Of a stretch of 64,000 nt of DNA, positions 61,456 through 64,000 are shown in pieces. The notes beneath the pieces were generated by a model. The model was not told where the DNA came from, made no database searches, and saw only the letters and a program-made list of their open reading frames with translations. This DNA is from JAIOZK01 sp964468645 (GTDB lineage Bacteria > Bacteroidota > Bacteroidia > Bacteroidales > JAIOZK01): NCBI GenBank assembly GCA_964468645.1, contig CAYXUU010000029.1, positions 14,084 to 78,083 on the forward strand. Direction: 5' to 3'. The position numbers were made by a program, and so were the translations under genes. Each line of letters opens with the position of its first letter. The first letter of the stretch is position 1.

Positions 61456-63585
61456 TCATTCAATATCTTTCATCGACAACTGTATCCGCTTTCTCACGGC
61501 ATCCACATCCAGCACCCTGACTTTCAGTTTCTGGTTAATCCGGACAATTTCATTAGGATCTTTAACAAATTTATTTGCCAGCTGACTGATATGAACCAAT
61601 CCATCCTGATGTACCCCTATATCAACAAAAGCTCCAAAATTCGTAATATTGGTCACGATCCCGGGAAGTATCATTCCAATCCTAAGGTCATTAATGGAAT
61701 TAACATTTTTATCGAATTCAAAAAGATCAAATTTTTCCCTGGGATCCCGTCCCGGCTTTGCCAGTTCCTGCATGATATCAGATAATGTAGGTATGCCCAC
61801 CTTATCTGTAACAAAGCTTTCCAGTTTAAGCTGTTTCCTGAGTTCATCACTATTTATAAGGCCTTCGGTGCTTGTACCTGCTATCTTTGCCATTCTCTCA
61901 ACAATATGATAACTCTCCGGATGCACAGCACTGGAGTCCAGCGGATTTTCAGCATTCCTGATGCGTAAAAACCCGGAAGCCTGTTCAAAGGCTTTACCTC
62001 CAAATCTTGCAACTTTCTTGAGATCGTTCCTTGATTTGAAGGGACCATGGTCTTTCCTATAATCGACAATATTCTTTGCCAGTACCGGGCCAAGTCCTGA
62101 AACAAAGGTTAATAAATCCTTACTTGCTGTATTCACCTCCACACCAACTCTGTTCACGCAACTTTCAACTGTTTCTCCCAGGCTTTTCTGCAACGAATTC
62201 TGATTTACATCATGCTGGTATTGCCCCACACCAATAGATTTGGGATCTATCTTTACAAGTTCTGCCAGCGGGTCCATCAACCGTCTGCCTATTGAAACAG
62301 CCCCCCTCACAGTAACATCATATTCTGGAAACTCATCACGGGCAATTTTAGATGCAGAATAAACCGATGCGCCGCTTTCATTAACCATTACAGCGATAAC
62401 TTCCCTTTTGAATTTAATCCTTCTCACCAGGTTCTCTGTCTCCCTTCCTGCTGTTCCGTTACCCACAGCAATGGCTTCTATTTTATAAGCATCCACCAGG
62501 CTGGAAATCTTATGCATGGCCTGTTTGGTCTCATTCTGTGGCGGATGAGGGTAGATGGTTTCATTATGGAGCAAGTTTCCCTGGCTGTCGAGGCATACGA
62601 TCTTACATCCTGTCCTGAATCCGGGATCCAGTGCAAGTATATTCTTTTGTCCCAGTGGTGAGGCAAGTAGCAATTGTCGAAGATTTTCAGCAAACACCCT
62701 GATTGCCTCTTCATCAGATTTTTCCTTGATAACACTCCTTATTTCGGTTTCCATTGATGGTGCAAGCAAACGGTTATAACTATCAGTTAATGCAAGCTGA
62801 ACCTGTTGGGATGCATCGTTATCTGCTTTTACAAATATACCTTCAAGGATATGTATGGCTTTTTCATCCTCCGGAAGAATTTTAAGCTTCAGAAATCCTT
62901 CTTTTTCACCTCTTAACATGGCTAACATACGATGTGAAGGAGCCCTGCTGGCAGATTCACTCCATTCAAAATAATCACGGTATTTCTGGCCTTCTTCTTC
63001 CTTGCCTTTCACCAGTGTAGAATATAATACAGCATTCCTTTCAAAAAGGGACCTCATTCTTTTCCTGGCATAATGATGTTCATTGATCCATTCTGCCATG
63101 ATATCACGTGCACCGGCAAGTGCTTCTTCAATATTGTTTACTTCCTTCCCCAGATCAATATATCTTTCAGCTTCGGCTTCAATATCAATTAATCCCTGGC
63201 TCATTAAAATTTTCGCTAATGGCTCTAATCCTTTTGCTTTAGCTATGGTGGCCCTCGTTTTCCTTTTTGGTTTATATGGCAGATAAAGGTCTTCAAGTTC
63301 TGACATCGTCTGAGCTTCAAGAATCGATTTCTCAAGCTCCGGTGTCAGCTTTTCCTGTGCCTTAATCGACTCGAGTATAGTATTTCTTCTTTTATCAAGA
63401 TCAACAAGTTGTTGATGCCTGTCTCTTATTCCGGCAACTGCAACTTCATCCAGGCTACCGGTCATTTCTTTCCTGTACCTCGCAATAAATGGAATGGTCC
63501 CACCCTCAGCCAGAAGCATCAGGGTGTTGGTTACCTGTTGTTCTGATAAGCCAAGTTCTTTGGAAATTATTAAGGTATAATCCAT
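61456..63585 (-). CDS. tex: Tex-family transcription accessory/RNA-binding protein
   Basis: 709 residues from the ATG at 63585; an in-frame ATG at 63675 would add 30 unconserved residues. The N-terminal Tex region (VTNTLMLLAEGGTIPFIARY, RKEMTGSLDE) is diagnostic. A YqgF-like RNase H-fold domain follows (NILALDPGFRTGCKIVCLDS), then a helix-hairpin-helix pair (VNTASKDLLTFVSGLGPVLA; RFGGKAFEQASGFLRI) and a C-terminal S1 domain (GIVTNITNFGAFVDIGVHQD, GLVHISQL). Tex binds RNA and DNA and affects transcription and stress survival. The length is close to the 720-780 typical of the family. Monocistronic. Confidence 0.95.
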   Translation of the reverse strand: MDYTLIISKELGLSEQQVTNTLMLLAEGGTIPFIARYRKEMTGSLDEVAVAGIRDRHQQLVDLDKRRNTILESIKAQEKLTPELEKSILEAQTMSELEDLYLPYKPKRKTRATIAKAKGLEPLAKILMSQGLIDIEAEAERYIDLGKEVNNIEEALAGARDIMAEWINEHHYARKRMRSLFERNAVLYSTLVKGKEEEGQKYRDYFEWSESASRAPSHRMLAMLRGEKEGFLKLKILPEDEKAIHILEGIFVKADNDASQQVQLALTDSYNRLLAPSMETEIRSVIKEKSDEEAIRVFAENLRQLLLASPLGQKNILALDPGFRTGCKIVCLDSQGNLLHNETIYPHPPQNETKQAMHKISSLVDAYKIEAIAVGNGTAGRETENLVRRIKFKREVIAVMVNESGASVYSASKIARDEFPEYDVTVRGAVSIGRRLMDPLAELVKIDPKSIGVGQYQHDVNQNSLQKSLGETVESCVNRVGVEVNTASKDLLTFVSGLGPVLAKNIVDYRKDHGPFKSRNDLKKVARFGGKAFEQASGFLRIRNAENPLDSSAVHPESYHIVERMAKIAGTSTEGLINSDELRKQLKLESFVTDKVGIPTLSDIMQELAKPGRDPREKFDLFEFDKNVNSINDLRIGMILPGIVTNITNFGAFVDIGVHQDGLVHISQLANKFVKDPNEIVRINQKLKVRVLDVDAVRKRIQLSMKDIE

Positions 63586-63891
63586 CTTGTATTTAAAATT
63601 TGAGATAAAATTAATACTTTTTAACCACAGGGAGTACTGTGATAAAAAGGAGATCAGAAAATTTTTTAATTTCAAAAATCATCTATCAAATCTGAAATCG
63701 CTAATGGGTGTTCAGTGTTCGGATATCAATAAATAATGGATCAAGGTTTCCATCCCTTCCTCACCTTAGGTTAACATTGATCTTCGGGCATCGATAAGCT
63801 CTTAGTTTTCTTCGATAAACCTGGCTGAATCTTGGCGCATTGAATACTTCGCAAATCGTGAACCGGGAAATCATTAAATCGTGAAATCAAA
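63586..63891. other. gene-free stretch of 306 bp
   Basis: Region upstream of tex on the minus strand and downstream of the partial gene at the edge. It shows no convincing coding frame, tRNA or terminator. It may hold the tex promoter; no clear TAnnTTTG box was identified on the minus strand. Confidence 0.35.
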
Positions 63892-64000
63892 TCAAACCTC
63901 AATGTTATCCAATTGAATATTTCGCCCTGCGATAGCAGGAATATTTATTGCTACCTCAACAACAGCACCGTCCCACTCTTCTTCTCTTTCCTGATCTGGA
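63892..64000 (-). CDS. C-terminal end of an unidentified gene
   Basis: In one minus-strand frame the window edge opens onto PDQEREEEWDGAVVEVAIN and then IPAIAGRNIQLDNIEV before a TGA at 63892-63894. The composition (acidic turn, alternating valine strand) looks like real protein rather than noise, and no start is present, so it would be the last 35 codons of a gene extending beyond 64000. Too short to identify. Confidence 0.4.
   Translation of the reverse strand, partial: PDQEREEEWDGAVVEVAINIPAIAGRNIQLDNIEV

Overview
The window looks like a chromosomal segment of a Bacteroidota bacterium, probably of the Bacteroidales/Marinilabiliales side. The evidence is type IX secretion signals of both kinds (C-terminal PNP-type sorting domains at 11129 and 21058, a CHU_C/gliding-type C-terminus at 25499), PorT- and PorV-like outer-membrane proteins, carboxypeptidase-regulatory-like domains on surface proteins, TAnnTTTG-type -7 promoter boxes, little Shine-Dalgarno signal, and AT-rich intergenic DNA with short degenerate tandem arrays. 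No 16S rRNA is present, so the genus cannot be named.

Layout. 1-1744: the 5' part of a TPR signalling protein and a small lipoprotein, both on the minus strand. 2058-7924: an AT-rich surface-modification locus with two paralogous membrane sulfatase-superfamily proteins, a tandem beta-domain membrane protein, a methyltransferase and a YIDPGTGS micro-membrane protein. 7951-13291: a secreted M1 aminopeptidase, a broken toxin-antitoxin pair interrupted by a cassette-like orphan ORF with a long palindromic tail, and a secreted 14-repeat double propeller. 13319-14398: a DUF2027-Smr protein. 14593-19396: a tightly coupled four-gene operon that reads as a copper uptake/handling system (TonB receptor, small lipoprotein, MbnP-like lipoprotein, MbnH/MauG-like dihaem lipoprotein). 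19469-24381: minus-strand genes for a PorT-like barrel, an alpha/alpha-toroid-like protein, a DUF1028 secreted protein and prolyl oligopeptidase. 24482-29351: a YD-repeat-like protein, a gliding-type secreted PKD protein, a DUF2179 membrane protein, a MATE exporter and TatA.

29506-29926 holds the RNase P RNA gene with promoter and terminator. 29986-33988 is a two-gene phosphorelay (Cache-HAMP-PAS kinase plus REC-kinase). 34207-41152 has a large TPR protein, its outer-membrane barrel partner and gyrB. 41435-50901 has a vWA/DUF3520 surface protein, DUF2461, an MFS transporter, a PorV-like barrel coupled to a helix-hairpin-helix barrel, and an NfeD-like/flotillin pair. 50922-55891 has DUF58, trxA and dnaE on the minus strand. 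56328-58452 is an RNA/ribosome cluster (rpsP with a very long acidic/basic tail, rimM, trmN6-like). 58502-61311 has a lipoprotein class I amidotransferase, a DedA/VTT membrane protein, a 12 x 11-bp tandem array with two hairpins, a DUF985 cupin and a PorT-like barrel. 61456-63585 is tex. The right edge carries the last codons of another minus-strand gene.

The most notable items are the methanobactin-free MbnP/MbnH/TonB operon (14593-19396), the cassette-like insertion in the relE remnant (10468-11092), the duplicated sulfatase surface locus (2058-7924), the giant tail on ribosomal protein S16 and the 11-bp array at 59928-60059. All assignments come from reading the sequence; no database search was run.
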